DNA from: Streptomyces sp. WM6378
GTDB lineage: Bacteria > Actinomycetota > Actinomycetes > Streptomycetales > Streptomycetaceae
Reading direction: 5' to 3'
DNA length: 64,000 nt
Assembly: GCF_001279695.1 (NCBI RefSeq)
Contig: NZ_LGDD01000339.1
Location: 1-64,000, forward strand
Shown here: positions 17,174 to 26,035 of the stretch, in pieces
Layout: each line of letters starts with the position of its first letter
Position numbering within the stretch: the stretch's first letter is position 1
The notes under the pieces: generated by a model
Told to the model about the DNA's origin: nothing
Seen by the model: the letters and a program-made list of their open reading frames with translations, nothing else
The model's database searches: none
Program-made: the position numbers and the translations under genes

Positions 17174-18238
17174 TCAGGCGGCCGTGGATGACGACTGCGG
17201 CTGTGCGGCGTGCGGGGTGGGTGCGGTCTGTTCTGTCTGGGCGGCCGGCTCGGCGCGCTTGGCCGTGGCACCCGATCCCAGCGCGATCCCCACGATGATC
17301 AGTCCCATGCACGCCACCTGGATCGGGGTCGTCGGCTCACCGAGGGCGAAGTACGAAACGACGGCGACGAACACGGGCTGCAGGTAGTAGATGAACCCGG
17401 CGCGGGTGGCACCGATCAGGTCGATGGCCTTGTTCCAGGTGAAGTAGGCGACGGCGGACGAGCACACGCCGATGTAGAAGAGGGCTCCGAGCGTTCCGCC
17501 GGTCGGCGTGAACCCGCCCTGGACGCTGAGGCTCACCGCGTATGCGGGCACCAGCATCAGCGTGCCCAGCACGAACGTGGTGAAGAGGAACGCGAGCCCC
17601 GTCAGGCCGGCCGGCTTGCGGCGCACCATCGCGCTGTACCCGGCGAACGTCGCCGTGGCCACCAGCATCCACAGGTCGCCCGTGGAGAACTCCAGGCCCA
17701 GGAGCACCGACAGGGAGGCTTTGCTGACGAGCGCGATCACGCCCAGGAGCGCGATGACCAGACCGGCGGCCCGGCGCCGTGAGACTCGTTCACCGCCGGT
17801 CAGCACTCCGAAGGCAACGATCATCGCGGGCGACGTGGCGGCTATCAGCGCCAGGTTGGTGGCCGAAGTGCTGCGGCCCGCCTGGTAGATGAGGCTGTTG
17901 AACAACGTCACCCCGAGCAGTGCCGCGAGCGTGAGGAAGCCCAGGTGCTTGCGGATCAGGGCGCGCTGCCGCCATGTCTGCGCGGCGGCCAGCGGTGCCA
18001 CCGCCAGCATCGCGATCGTCCACCGCCAGAAGGCGGTCTGGACCGGAGGCACCGTCTCGTGCAGGGCGCGTGCTATGACGAAGTTGCCCGACCAGATGAG
18101 GGTGGCCGCGGTTGCCAGGATCGGCCCCAGCCACACGGCGAGCGAGCGCTTCGCGGACCGGGGTCCGGACGGCGCCGCCGCCCTCTTCGACGGCGCGCTC
18201 ACGGGTTCCGTCTCGGCGGCTTTCGTATCGAGGGCCAC
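17174..18238 (-). CDS. EamA/DMT-family metabolite exporter
   Basis: About 354 aa from the GTG at 18238; the longer frame to 18319 adds an unlikely Arg/Pro-rich stretch. Ten transmembrane helices in two EamA repeats are apparent (TLIWSGNFVIARALH early in repeat one; LGALFYIGVCSSAVAYFTWNKAI in repeat two). Family members export amino acids or drugs. The C-terminus is a polar Ala/Thr-rich tail. It probably shares a transcript with the M20 amidohydrolase. Confidence 0.87.
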   Translation of the reverse strand: MALDTKAAETEPVSAPSKRAAAPSGPRSAKRSLAVWLGPILATAATLIWSGNFVIARALHETVPPVQTAFWRWTIAMLAVAPLAAAQTWRQRALIRKHLGFLTLAALLGVTLFNSLIYQAGRSTSATNLALIAATSPAMIVAFGVLTGGERVSRRRAAGLVIALLGVIALVSKASLSVLLGLEFSTGDLWMLVATATFAGYSAMVRRKPAGLTGLAFLFTTFVLGTLMLVPAYAVSLSVQGGFTPTGGTLGALFYIGVCSSAVAYFTWNKAIDLIGATRAGFIYYLQPVFVAVVSYFALGEPTTPIQVACMGLIIVGIALGSGATAKRAEPAAQTEQTAPTPHAAQPQSSSTAA

Positions 18239-18576
18239 GGTGGTTCTCGTTTCTTTCGGTGGGTCCGGTAAGGGCGGTCGAGGGCGCCTTTCGTACGGGC
18301 GGCAGCGGGGCCGTCGCAACGGATGAACCGTCGGAGTCGGCCGCTCCTGGCCGCTGGCCGGGGCTCTCGATGCCTGAAGACTCCACGGCCGCGCTCCCGT
18401 TCCGTTACCGCCCCGCTCCCGTCTCGCGGGACCGCGCCGCCCCAGCGAGGGGAACCTGGAGGGAACGCGCGTGCCGTCCTACAGGTCAAGACCACTCTGT
18501 ACCGTCCCGCGGGCAACCCCTATGATCGCCGAGTAATGCCCTGGCCAGGGATTTTCAGGGCGGAACGGGGAAGGTA
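18239..18576. other. Divergent intergenic region between exporter and SARP genes
   Basis: The 338-bp gap must hold promoters in both directions. Its right end has a TATGAT word (18521-18526) and the palindrome listed separately. No gene is seen. A GGGGAAGG ribosome binding site precedes the SARP start. Confidence 0.5.
18539..18550. promoter_or_regulatory. Palindromic site upstream of SARP-type regulator
   Basis: CCCTGGCCAGGG is a perfect 12-bp palindrome 26 bp upstream of the SARP gene's start and just downstream of a TATGAT -10-like word. It is placed to block or modulate transcription of the regulator. The binding protein is unknown. Confidence 0.45.
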
Positions 18577-21500
18577 ATGACGGGGTACGACGGCGGGAAT
18601 CCACGCTTCAACATCCTTGGTCCGCTTGAGGGTTGGGCGGACGGGAAGCGACTGCGCCTCGGCGGCGCGATCCACGAACGCGTGCTCGCGAGCCTGCTCC
18701 TGGAGGCGGGCCGCACCGTTCCCGTGACCCGTCTGGTGGAGGCGGCATGGAACGACAACCCGCCCGCGACCGCCGCCCACCAGGTGCGCAAGGCCGTCGC
18801 CGAACTGCGCCGGCGCATTCCGGGCGGCGGCGAGGTCGTCGTCACCGACGGGCCCGGCTACCAAGTGGCCCTCGGTGCGGTGGAGCTGGACCTCACCGAG
18901 TTCAGCGCCCAGGTGCGCCGGGCGAGCCTTGCCGGCGGTGAGGGGCAGCCCGCCGAAGCGGCCGACGCGCTGCGCCGGGCGCTCGACCTGTGGCGCGGGC
19001 CCGCCCTGTCGGGAACGGGCAGCGACCTCCTCGAAGCCGCCGCGACCATGCTGGAGGAGCGCCGCGTCGCCGCCGCCGAGCAGCTCACGGAGCTGCGCCT
19101 GTCCGCCGGCGAGACCGGCGAACTCGTCGCCGACCTGCGTGATCTCGTCGCCCAGAACCCGCTGCGGGAGACCCTGCGGGGCCACCTGATGCTCGCCCTG
19201 TACCGCGGCGGCCGGCAGGCCGAGGCCCTGGAGGAGTACCACAAGGTCCGCGACCTCCTCGTCGAGGAGCTCGGCATAGACCCCAGCTCCCGGCTGAGCG
19301 AGCTGTACGAAGCGATATTGCGCGAAGCGCCCGAAGTGCAAGCCCCGGTCCCCCGCCCAGCGGCGCCGCGGGACAGCGCGCCCGCCGAGCACTCCGCGGC
19401 CGCCGCTCCGGCCAAGGAGCCGGCGCCACGGGATCACCCGAAGCAGGACGATCCGTCCGAGGCGCCCTGCACCCTGCCCTACGACCTGGCGGACTTCACC
19501 GGCCGCGACCGGGAGCTCTCCACGCTGCTCGCCTCCATGACCGGCGCCGGATCCTCCACGAGCGGCCGCGGCGAACCCGGTCGCACCAGCGCCCTCGTGG
19601 CGATCGACGGCATGGGCGGCAGCGGCAAGACCTCCCTCGCCGTGCACGCCGCGCACACGGCCGCCGCCGACTTCCCGGACGGCCAGCTCCACATCGACCT
19701 GCGCGGGTTCACTCCCGGCGAGACCCCGATGACACCGGCCGCCGCGCTCGACAGCCTGCTGCGCGCCCTCGGCACGTCCAGCGACCACATCCCCGACGAC
19801 GTCCCGGGGCGCGCCGCGCTCTGGCGCTCCACGCTCGCGGGCCGCCGCGTGCTCCTCCTGCTCGACAACGCCGCGGACGCCGCACAGGTGCTGCCGCTGC
19901 TGCCCGCCTCACCGGGCTGCCTGGTACTGGTCACCAGCCGGGAACGCCTGCTCGACCTCGACGGCGCCGACTGGCTCTCCGTCGGCCCCATGTCGCCCGA
20001 GGACGGCACCCTGCTCATCGAGGAGGTCCTCGGTCGGGCCCGCGTCGCCGCGGAGCCGGAGGCCGCCGCGGAGCTCGTACTGCTCTGCGGCAGGCTTCCC
20101 CTCGCGCTGCGCATCGTCACCGCACGCCTGCGCAACAGGCCGCGCTGGACGCTGAGTTACCTCGTGGACCGGCTGCGCGACGAGACGTACCGCCTGGAGG
20201 AACTCAGCGCGGGCGAGCGCAGCGTCGCCGCCACCCTGCAGCTGTCGTACCAGGCCATGGAGGAGGGGCACCGCGCGGCGTTCCGCGTCCTTGGCCTGCA
20301 CCCCGGCGCGGACGTGGACGCGCATGCCGCCGCCGCGCTCCTGGGGACGGACACGCGCAGCGCGGAGACGGTCCTAGAACGGCTCCTGGACGTCCAACTG
20401 CTCCAGCAGCCCGACATCGGCCTGTACCGATTCCACGATCTCGTACGGACCTTCGCGCAGAGCCAGAGCCGGCCCGCCACCGAGCAGGACGACACAGCGG
20501 CCGTACGGCGGCTGCTCGACTACTACCTCACGGCGACCGAGGCCGCCTGCACCCGTCTGTTCCCGGGCCGCAGCCCGCGCCCCACTCAACTCGCGCCCTA
20601 TGAAGGGGAGGTGCCCCGCTTCGCCGACATGGAGCAGACCCGCCGCTGGTTCGACCACGAACACGCGAGTCTCGTCGCATCGGTGTCCCTCGCCGACCGG
20701 CACGGGTTCGACCGGCACACCGTCAGCCTCACCCGCAACATCGTGTTCCGGCTCAACGCCCTCGGCCGCTACGACGAGTTCAAGGACCTCAGCCAAACCG
20801 CCGTCGTCGCGGCCCGGCGCACGGGGGACCTCGCCGTGCTCGGTTTCACCCTCTCCAACCTGAGCGTGGCCTGCTGGAAGCTCGGCCATCTCGAAGAGGG
20901 CATCCAGTCCGCCACCGAGGGCCGTGACATCGCCGCCCGGCTCGGCGACCAACTCACCGAGGCACACGGCGAGTCCACGATCGGACTGCTCCTCACCGTT
21001 CTGGGCCGCCACGCCGAGGCGCTCCCCCGCCTGGAACGCGCACTCGGCCTGGAGCGAGCCCTGGAGGTCCCGCGCGCCGAGGCCGAGACCCTCACGAACC
21101 TCAGCACCCTGTACGCCCAGTGGGGCAAATACGACGAGGCGGCCGCCATGGCCCGCGCCGCTCTCGCGGTCCACGACCGCCTCGACTACCGCGACAGTCA
21201 CGTCATGGCGCTCACCGACCTGGCATTCGCCCAGGTCGGACTCGGCTCCTACGAGGAGGCCCGCGACTGCCTGCGCCGGGCCCGCGAACGCTGCCACCCG
21301 TCGAGCCCGCCCGGTGACGTCGCGCTCGCCCTCGCACTGTCCGCCACGGTGGAGGAACTGTTCGGGGACGCCGACGGATCCGCGGGTTTCGCGGACGAGG
21401 CGCTGCGGCTCGCCCGTGCCGGCGGCAGTCCCACCCGGCAGGCCAAGGTCGAGAACATCGTCGGGCGGTTCCACGGGCGCCGCGGTGACCACGAGCGGGC

Positions 21501-21693
21501 CGCGACACTGCACCGCCGGGCGTATGAGCTGGCGGCGCCGATCCACTACCGCGCCGAGGAGGCCGGCGCCCTGTACGGCCTGGCCGACGCCGCCGAGGCG
21601 TCGGGGGACCTGCCGGCGTCCGCGCGCCACCAGGAGGCCGCCGACGCGCTGAGCGCCTTCATGGGGCGTGTCGCCCCGCAGCTCACCGACTGA
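18577..21693 (+). CDS. SARP-NB-ARC-TPR transcriptional regulator (AfsR-like)
   Basis: 1038 aa, full length for the AfsR class. Residues about 1-95 are an OmpR-like winged helix (FNILGPLEGWADGKRLRLGG, VRKAVAELRRRIP); about 96-250 the bacterial transcriptional activation domain; about 330-640 an NB-ARC STAND ATPase with a Walker A at about 345-352 (DGMGGSGKTS) and LLLLDNAADA as Walker B; about 690-1030 TPR repeats (NLSTLYAQWGKYDEA, LTDLAFAQVGLGSYEEA). STAND regulators stay off until a ligand binds the TPR sensor, then bind DNA and recruit RNA polymerase. The start has GGGGAAGG before it. Its 3' end overlaps by 11 bp the convergent gene for a small exported peptide, a possible ligand. No biosynthetic gene cluster is adjacent. 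Confidence 0.95.
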   Translation: MTGYDGGNPRFNILGPLEGWADGKRLRLGGAIHERVLASLLLEAGRTVPVTRLVEAAWNDNPPATAAHQVRKAVAELRRRIPGGGEVVVTDGPGYQVALGAVELDLTEFSAQVRRASLAGGEGQPAEAADALRRALDLWRGPALSGTGSDLLEAAATMLEERRVAAAEQLTELRLSAGETGELVADLRDLVAQNPLRETLRGHLMLALYRGGRQAEALEEYHKVRDLLVEELGIDPSSRLSELYEAILREAPEVQAPVPRPAAPRDSAPAEHSAAAAPAKEPAPRDHPKQDDPSEAPCTLPYDLADFTGRDRELSTLLASMTGAGSSTSGRGEPGRTSALVAIDGMGGSGKTSLAVHAAHTAAADFPDGQLHIDLRGFTPGETPMTPAAALDSLLRALGTSSDHIPDDVPGRAALWRSTLAGRRVLLLLDNAADAAQVLPLLPASPGCLVLVTSRERLLDLDGADWLSVGPMSPEDGTLLIEEVLGRARVAAEPEAAAELVLLCGRLPLALRIVTARLRNRPRWTLSYLVDRLRDETYRLEELSAGERSVAATLQLSYQAMEEGHRAAFRVLGLHPGADVDAHAAAALLGTDTRSAETVLERLLDVQLLQQPDIGLYRFHDLVRTFAQSQSRPATEQDDTAAVRRLLDYYLTATEAACTRLFPGRSPRPTQLAPYEGEVPRFADMEQTRRWFDHEHASLVASVSLADRHGFDRHTVSLTRNIVFRLNALGRYDEFKDLSQTAVVAARRTGDLAVLGFTLSNLSVACWKLGHLEEGIQSATEGRDIAARLGDQLTEAHGESTIGLLLTVLGRHAEALPRLERALGLERALEVPRAEAETLTNLSTLYAQWGKYDEAAAMARAALAVHDRLDYRDSHVMALTDLAFAQVGLGSYEEARDCLRRARERCHPSSPPGDVALALALSATVEELFGDADGSAGFADEALRLARAGGSPTRQAKVENIVGRFHGRRGDHERAATLHRRAYELAAPIHYRAEEAGALYGLADAAEASGDLPASARHQEAADALSAFMGRVAPQLTD

Positions 21694-21874
21694 CCGGCAG
21701 CGACTGGACGACCACGGTCGGGCCCTTGCTGTCGGCCCGCACCGAGGTCGGGCCCTTGCTGTCCGCGAGCGCCGGGGCGGTGGAACCCGTCGATGCCGCA
21801 CCCGCGACGCCGAGACCCAGGACGAGGGCGGCCGCCGCGAAGACGCCGACGAACTTGGTGAGGGAGCTGCGCAT
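21683..21874 (-). CDS. Small exported peptide with tandem decapeptide repeat
   Basis: 63 aa. ATG at 21874 with GAAGGA seven bases upstream. A Sec signal peptide (KFVGVFAAAALVLGLGVAGAA, cleavage probably after ALA or AGA) leaves a mature peptide of roughly 25-35 residues. It contains the decapeptide ADSKGPTSVR followed directly by ADSKGPTVVV, and ends QSLPVSR. There are no Cys residues. The gene is convergent with, and overlaps by 11 bp, the SARP-TPR regulator gene. An ATP-grasp enzyme gene lies 170 bp upstream on the same strand. The pattern suggests a secreted signalling pro-peptide or a precursor modified by the ATP-grasp enzyme; neither is shown. Confidence 0.65.
   Translation of the reverse strand: MRSSLTKFVGVFAAAALVLGLGVAGAASTGSTAPALADSKGPTSVRADSKGPTVVVQSLPVSR
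21716..21763 (-). repeat. 18-bp direct repeat with 30-bp period inside peptide gene
   Basis: GGTCGGGCCCTTGCTGTC occurs at 21716-21733 and 21746-21763 with no mismatch. The 30-bp period equals ten codons, so the repeat duplicates ADSKGPT in frame. Exact DNA identity suggests recent duplication or selection on both copies. Confidence 0.95.
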
Positions 21875-22044
21875 GGTGACGTCCTTCGAGTGAGTGGTGG
21901 TGCGTGGTCGCTCTGACATCACCGATGTTCGTGCGTCGCCTTCCCGAACCGGTCCTGCCCCGTTCCCGGCGGATACCTCGGTGTTCCCGGGCCGCTCCGA
22001 TGACGGCCCGGACCGATGGCGAGCGGTCCCCCGCCATCCACAAT

Positions 22045-22968
22045 TCAGCCCGACAGCAGCCACGGCCCGGACGGCGGCCGGCCCGCGAGCGCGCCCAGCA
22101 CGTCCACCACGACGTCCCGCCCGGCCCCGTTGCCGACCGGAGCCCGCGGGACCGAGCCCCCGGTCGCCTCCACGTCCGCGACGCGCGGCCCTTCGCGCGT
22201 CAGCACCACACGCGTCCGTACGAAGCCGAACTCCAGCCCCACGAGGTCGAGCAGCGCACGGACGACGGCCCGCGCCCCCACCACGTCGGCGTCCGTCGAG
22301 CGCCCGCCGAGCCCTGGTCCCGTACGAGGCCCGACCACCGCGCCGTCCAGCGCGGTCAGCCGGATCACCTCGTGCATCCCCGCATGGCTGAACGTCTCTA
22401 CGACCACCTCGGGCCCGGCGAGACACTCCTCCACGACGCAGGGCATGCGGGGCGACCGCCGGGCCCAGGCCTCCAGTTGGGCCCGGCCTCGGATGATCTC
22501 GCCGCGGTGCCGTCCCGACCCGTTCTTGATCACGAAGGGGTACGGGAACCCGTCCGCCCAGGCCAGTGCCATCGCCGCCGATGTGACGGGCACGGCGCGC
22601 ACGGCGGACACCCCGCTCTGGTTGAGCATCCGTCGCAGGAGGGCCGGATCGCGGAGCCCCTCAAGGACCCTGCCCTGCCCGGGGTGCAGTTCAAGGAGCG
22701 CCTGCCCGACCGCCAGCCGGGGGCCGGGCAGGTCGCCGAAGTACAGCACGTGCGTGATGTCGAAGGCGCGCGCCGCCCGGACCAGCAGGGCCCGGAGGGC
22801 GCCCACGTCGTCGACGTTTCCCGCCAACTGCCGCTCGGAGAAAGCCCCTTGAGCCGGAGGGTCGTGGTCGGCCCGCACCAGCCACGCGTCGAGCCCCACA
22901 GCCGCGACCGACTCCAGTACCCGCGGTTCCGGCCGCACGAGCAGCACCCGCTGCGCGTTCCCGTTCAT
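22045..22968 (-). CDS. ATP-grasp domain protein
   Basis: About 307 aa from ATG 22968, preceded by GGGAGGAGGG. It resembles ATP-grasp carboxylate-amine ligases: an N-terminal Rossmann-like part (VLLVRPEPRVLESVAAVG), an ATP-binding lysine region FVIKNGSGRHRGEII (about 165-180), CVVEECLAGPEVVVETFS (about 205-222) and a final metal-site strand. That last motif reads VADVEATGG, where amino-acid ligases normally have ExNxR, so catalytic geometry may differ. Such enzymes join peptides or cross-link RiPP precursors. It is on the same strand and upstream of the 63-aa peptide gene, a candidate substrate. Confidence 0.8.
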   Translation of the reverse strand: MNGNAQRVLLVRPEPRVLESVAAVGLDAWLVRADHDPPAQGAFSERQLAGNVDDVGALRALLVRAARAFDITHVLYFGDLPGPRLAVGQALLELHPGQGRVLEGLRDPALLRRMLNQSGVSAVRAVPVTSAAMALAWADGFPYPFVIKNGSGRHRGEIIRGRAQLEAWARRSPRMPCVVEECLAGPEVVVETFSHAGMHEVIRLTALDGAVVGPRTGPGLGGRSTDADVVGARAVVRALLDLVGLEFGFVRTRVVLTREGPRVADVEATGGSVPRAPVGNGAGRDVVVDVLGALAGRPPSGPWLLSG

Positions 22969-23180
22969 CGCGCCCTCCTCCCAGCACATGACATGCCAGG
23001 AGAGTGCCGCCAGCGCTTCCCGTCACCGTCCCGCCCGGATCCCCCGCGCGGCGACAGCCCGGCCCCCGACGCCTGGCACGGCACCAGGGAAGGCAGGTGA
23101 TCGGGCATCAGACGGCGTTGTCAGTGCCTCCACCTACAGTGAAAACATCACTCGGGGAGCCTTTGAGGGGGAGCAAAAGC

Positions 23181-24239
23181 ATGTCCGTAAACAAGATCCA
23201 GCACAAGGTGAATCACGTCGCGTTGGTAGTGGACTGTTCGGGTTCCATGCGTCCGCACCAGAGTCAGCTCATCCGCGTTGTGGACGAGTTCGTGGCGGGG
23301 CTGAAGGCGGAATCGGACAGCCTCGGCCATGAGACGCGGATCAGCCTCTACTCCTTCGACCACCAGGTGGAGAACCTGGTCTGGGACATGGACGTGAAGC
23401 ACTTGCCGTCCATGCGGGGTCTGTACCGGGTCAACAATGGCGCTACCGCCCTGATCGAGGCTTCGCTGAAGTCTCTGGACGACCTGGGTCACATCTGGGA
23501 GCAGTACGGCGAGCACAGCTTCCTGCAGATCGTGGTGACGGACGGCGAGGAGAACGCCTCCGGCGGAGACAAGCGGCACGACGGCGACCCGGCCATCCTC
23601 GGCCCGTGGCTCGACAGGATCACGGCGACGATGGGCGGGCTTCCGGGGCACTGGACGTCCGCGATCCTCGTTCCGAACTCCCTGGCCAAGCGGACCGCGC
23701 AGAACTACGGTTTCCCGGCCGGCAACATCGCGATCTGGGACGCGGATTCCCAGAAGGGCGTGGAGGAGGCGATCGGCACCGTGCGCGCTGCCGCCACCAG
23801 CTTCCTCCGGGGCCGCGAGCAGGGGGTGCGCGGCACGAAGAACCTGTTCGCCGTCGGTCAGGACATATCGGTGGACGAGGTGCGGGCGAGCCTCGAACCG
23901 ATTCCGGCCGACAAGTACCGGCTCCTGAAGGTCGACAAGGAGGTCGAGATTCGCCCCTTCGTCGATTCACATCCGGGTGTGACGTACGAACGTGGCGCGT
24001 GTTACTACCAGTTGGGTGCCCGGGCTCAGGTTCAGCAGAACAAGGAAGTCATCGTCGTCGAGAAGGACACCGACCGCGCCTATACGGGCGATGCGGCACG
24101 CAGCCTTCTGTTCGGCACGGGTATCCAGGGGACCGTCTCCGTGAAGGCGGGGAACAATCCCGCGTTGGAGGTGTACGTGCAGAGCCGGTCGGTGAACAGG
24201 AAACTCAAGCCGAAGACGCGCCTGCTCATCATGCTCTGA
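23181..24239 (+). CDS. von Willebrand factor A domain protein
   Basis: 352 aa. ATG at 23181 with GAGGGGGAGC before it. No signal peptide or transmembrane segment is seen, so it is cytoplasmic. The vWA domain fills about 10-215: a MIDAS motif VDCSGSM (about 18-23), NNGATALIEA with the MIDAS Thr (about 82) and VVTDGEEN (about 117). The C-terminal 130 residues have beta-rich character with no recognised domain. Stand-alone vWA proteins often work with AAA ATPases or tellurite-resistance proteins, but none is adjacent. Confidence 0.85.
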   Translation: MSVNKIQHKVNHVALVVDCSGSMRPHQSQLIRVVDEFVAGLKAESDSLGHETRISLYSFDHQVENLVWDMDVKHLPSMRGLYRVNNGATALIEASLKSLDDLGHIWEQYGEHSFLQIVVTDGEENASGGDKRHDGDPAILGPWLDRITATMGGLPGHWTSAILVPNSLAKRTAQNYGFPAGNIAIWDADSQKGVEEAIGTVRAAATSFLRGREQGVRGTKNLFAVGQDISVDEVRASLEPIPADKYRLLKVDKEVEIRPFVDSHPGVTYERGACYYQLGARAQVQQNKEVIVVEKDTDRAYTGDAARSLLFGTGIQGTVSVKAGNNPALEVYVQSRSVNRKLKPKTRLLIML

Positions 24240-24406
24240 CCCCAACAGCGCAGCCCTCCTGACCCGGCCCCGGCGCCACCCTCGTCCCGGCGGCCGGCAG
24301 GAAGCACGCTGCCGCCGAGCACCGCGACGCAGGCAGGGCGGCGTACGTGCCACGCAGTTGGCGAGCCCGCATCCGAAAAAGTCACAGTCGCGGCTCTATG
24401 CAGTGC

Positions 24407-24424
24407 AGTTACCTATAGGTAACT
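24407..24424. promoter_or_regulatory. 18-bp perfect palindrome upstream of lipase
   Basis: AGTTACCTATAGGTAACT is a perfect 18-bp palindrome 47 bp upstream of the lipase start. It is AT-rich in a high-GC setting, and its size fits a TetR- or PadR-type dimer site. No regulator gene is adjacent, so it would be bound by a distant regulator. Confidence 0.75.
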
Positions 24425-24471
24425 TTCCTGGGGTCACTCCTGTCACTCACTCCACGACCCACGGGGAAGCC

Positions 24472-25809
24472 ATGTTCAGACACACCAAGCGGGTGCTGGC
24501 GACCGCGGTTGCCACGGTGCTGGCCGCCACCTTCGCGCCGGTGGCCACAGCCGCCGCCACGCCGTCGACGGCCGGTTCCAGCGACCCGTTCTACACCTAC
24601 GACAGCAGCACGCCGTTGTCCTCGTACGCGCCGGGCACCGTGCTGAAGAAGCGGACGTTGCAGTACCACATCGCGGGTTTACCCACTCCGGTCAAGGCAG
24701 TCCAGCTGCTCTACCGCACCCGTGACGCTCAGGGGCGCCCGGCCGCCAACGTGACCACCGTGGTGCGCAGCATCAAGGGTGACAGCGGCAAGGCGGTGTC
24801 CTACCAGTCGTTCTACGACTCCCTCAACCCCAAGGACGGGCCCTCCCGCGCCATCGCCGGTGATGTCACGCTGGGCGGCATCCTCGCGAACAGTGAGAAC
24901 CTCTTCCTGGCGCCCCTGGTGGCGCAGGGCTACAACGTCGTCATCCCCGACACCGAGGGGCAGCGGGCCGACTTCGCGGCCGGACCGGAGTACGCGGCCA
25001 ACACGCTGGACTCGATCCGGGCCGCGACCGACCCCGAGGCCGGGACCGGCATGAACGCCGACACCCGGGTCGGCCTGATGGGCTACTCCGGCGGCGCCAT
25101 CGCGACCGGCTGGGCGGCCGCGCTCGCACCGGCGTACGCGCCCGACGTCAACAAGCGGCTGGTGGGCTTCGCCGAGGGCGGCCTGCTCGTGGATCCGGCG
25201 CACAACCTCAAGTACGTGGACGGCTCGGTCGTGTGGTCCGGCGTCATCCCCATGGCGATCATCGGGGTCGCCCGGTCGTACGGCATCGACCTGAAGCAGT
25301 ACCTCAACAGCTACGGTCAGCGGGTGTACCAGGACCTGGAGCACGGCTCGCTCCTCGACGCACTGGGCCACTACCCCGGGTTGACGTGGAAGAAGCTGGC
25401 GAAGCCGCAGTACGCCGATCCGAACTCGGTGACCGCGTTCGTCGAGGCGGTCAACAAGATCAACCTGGGTTCGGCCGCCACCCCGACCGTTCCCGGGTTC
25501 ATCGCCCAGGGCTCCGGAGGCGTCGTCGAGGGGACCTTCGGCAACCCGCCTGGCATCGGGAGAGGCGACGGGGTCATGGTCGCCGGGGACGTCCGCGCCC
25601 TCGCCCGGCAGTACTGCTCCTCCGGCAACGGCTCCATCGCCTTCCACCAGTACGACCTGCTCAGCCACGTCCCGGTGGCCGCGGCCTGGGCCCCGGGGGC
25701 GATCGGCTGGCTCGGCGACCGGTTCGCGGGCAGGCCGGCCCCGTCCGACTGCGGGCACATACCGCCGGGCAACTCACTGGCTCCGGAGTCGCCGACCTCA
25801 GTGTCGTAA
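24472..25809 (+). CDS. Secreted lipase (LIP/secretory lipase family), TTA codon
   Basis: 445 aa from ATG 24472 (GGGGAAG upstream; the frame is open earlier but includes the operator). A Sec signal peptide (about 1-28) is followed by the alpha/beta-hydrolase core of secretory lipases. The nucleophile elbow is GYSGG (Ser206); likely acid and base residues are in the region around RGDGVMVAGD and SHVPVA near the C-terminus. Codon 70 (24679-24681) is TTA, so translation should depend on the developmental tRNA encoded by bldA. The upstream 18-bp palindrome adds transcriptional control. Confidence 0.9.
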   Translation: MFRHTKRVLATAVATVLAATFAPVATAAATPSTAGSSDPFYTYDSSTPLSSYAPGTVLKKRTLQYHIAGLPTPVKAVQLLYRTRDAQGRPAANVTTVVRSIKGDSGKAVSYQSFYDSLNPKDGPSRAIAGDVTLGGILANSENLFLAPLVAQGYNVVIPDTEGQRADFAAGPEYAANTLDSIRAATDPEAGTGMNADTRVGLMGYSGGAIATGWAAALAPAYAPDVNKRLVGFAEGGLLVDPAHNLKYVDGSVVWSGVIPMAIIGVARSYGIDLKQYLNSYGQRVYQDLEHGSLLDALGHYPGLTWKKLAKPQYADPNSVTAFVEAVNKINLGSAATPTVPGFIAQGSGGVVEGTFGNPPGIGRGDGVMVAGDVRALARQYCSSGNGSIAFHQYDLLSHVPVAAAWAPGAIGWLGDRFAGRPAPSDCGHIPPGNSLAPESPTSVS

Positions 25810-26035
25810 CGCCACAGCGGCACACACGCAACCGGCCACGGCGTCCCCCAACTCCCTGTATTGCCAACCCAGTTGGCTCGCCAGGGGCCGACGCACACCG
25901 AGCGGTGCCGGCACAAGCTCGCGGAGCGCGCCATGCCGGGACTGCTCTCAGCCGTAACCGCGGCAAACGGTTGTTCCCCTCCTCGGAACGCGGATACAGA
26001 TATGCGCGACCAGTCGGTACAAGGAGGGGAAAATC

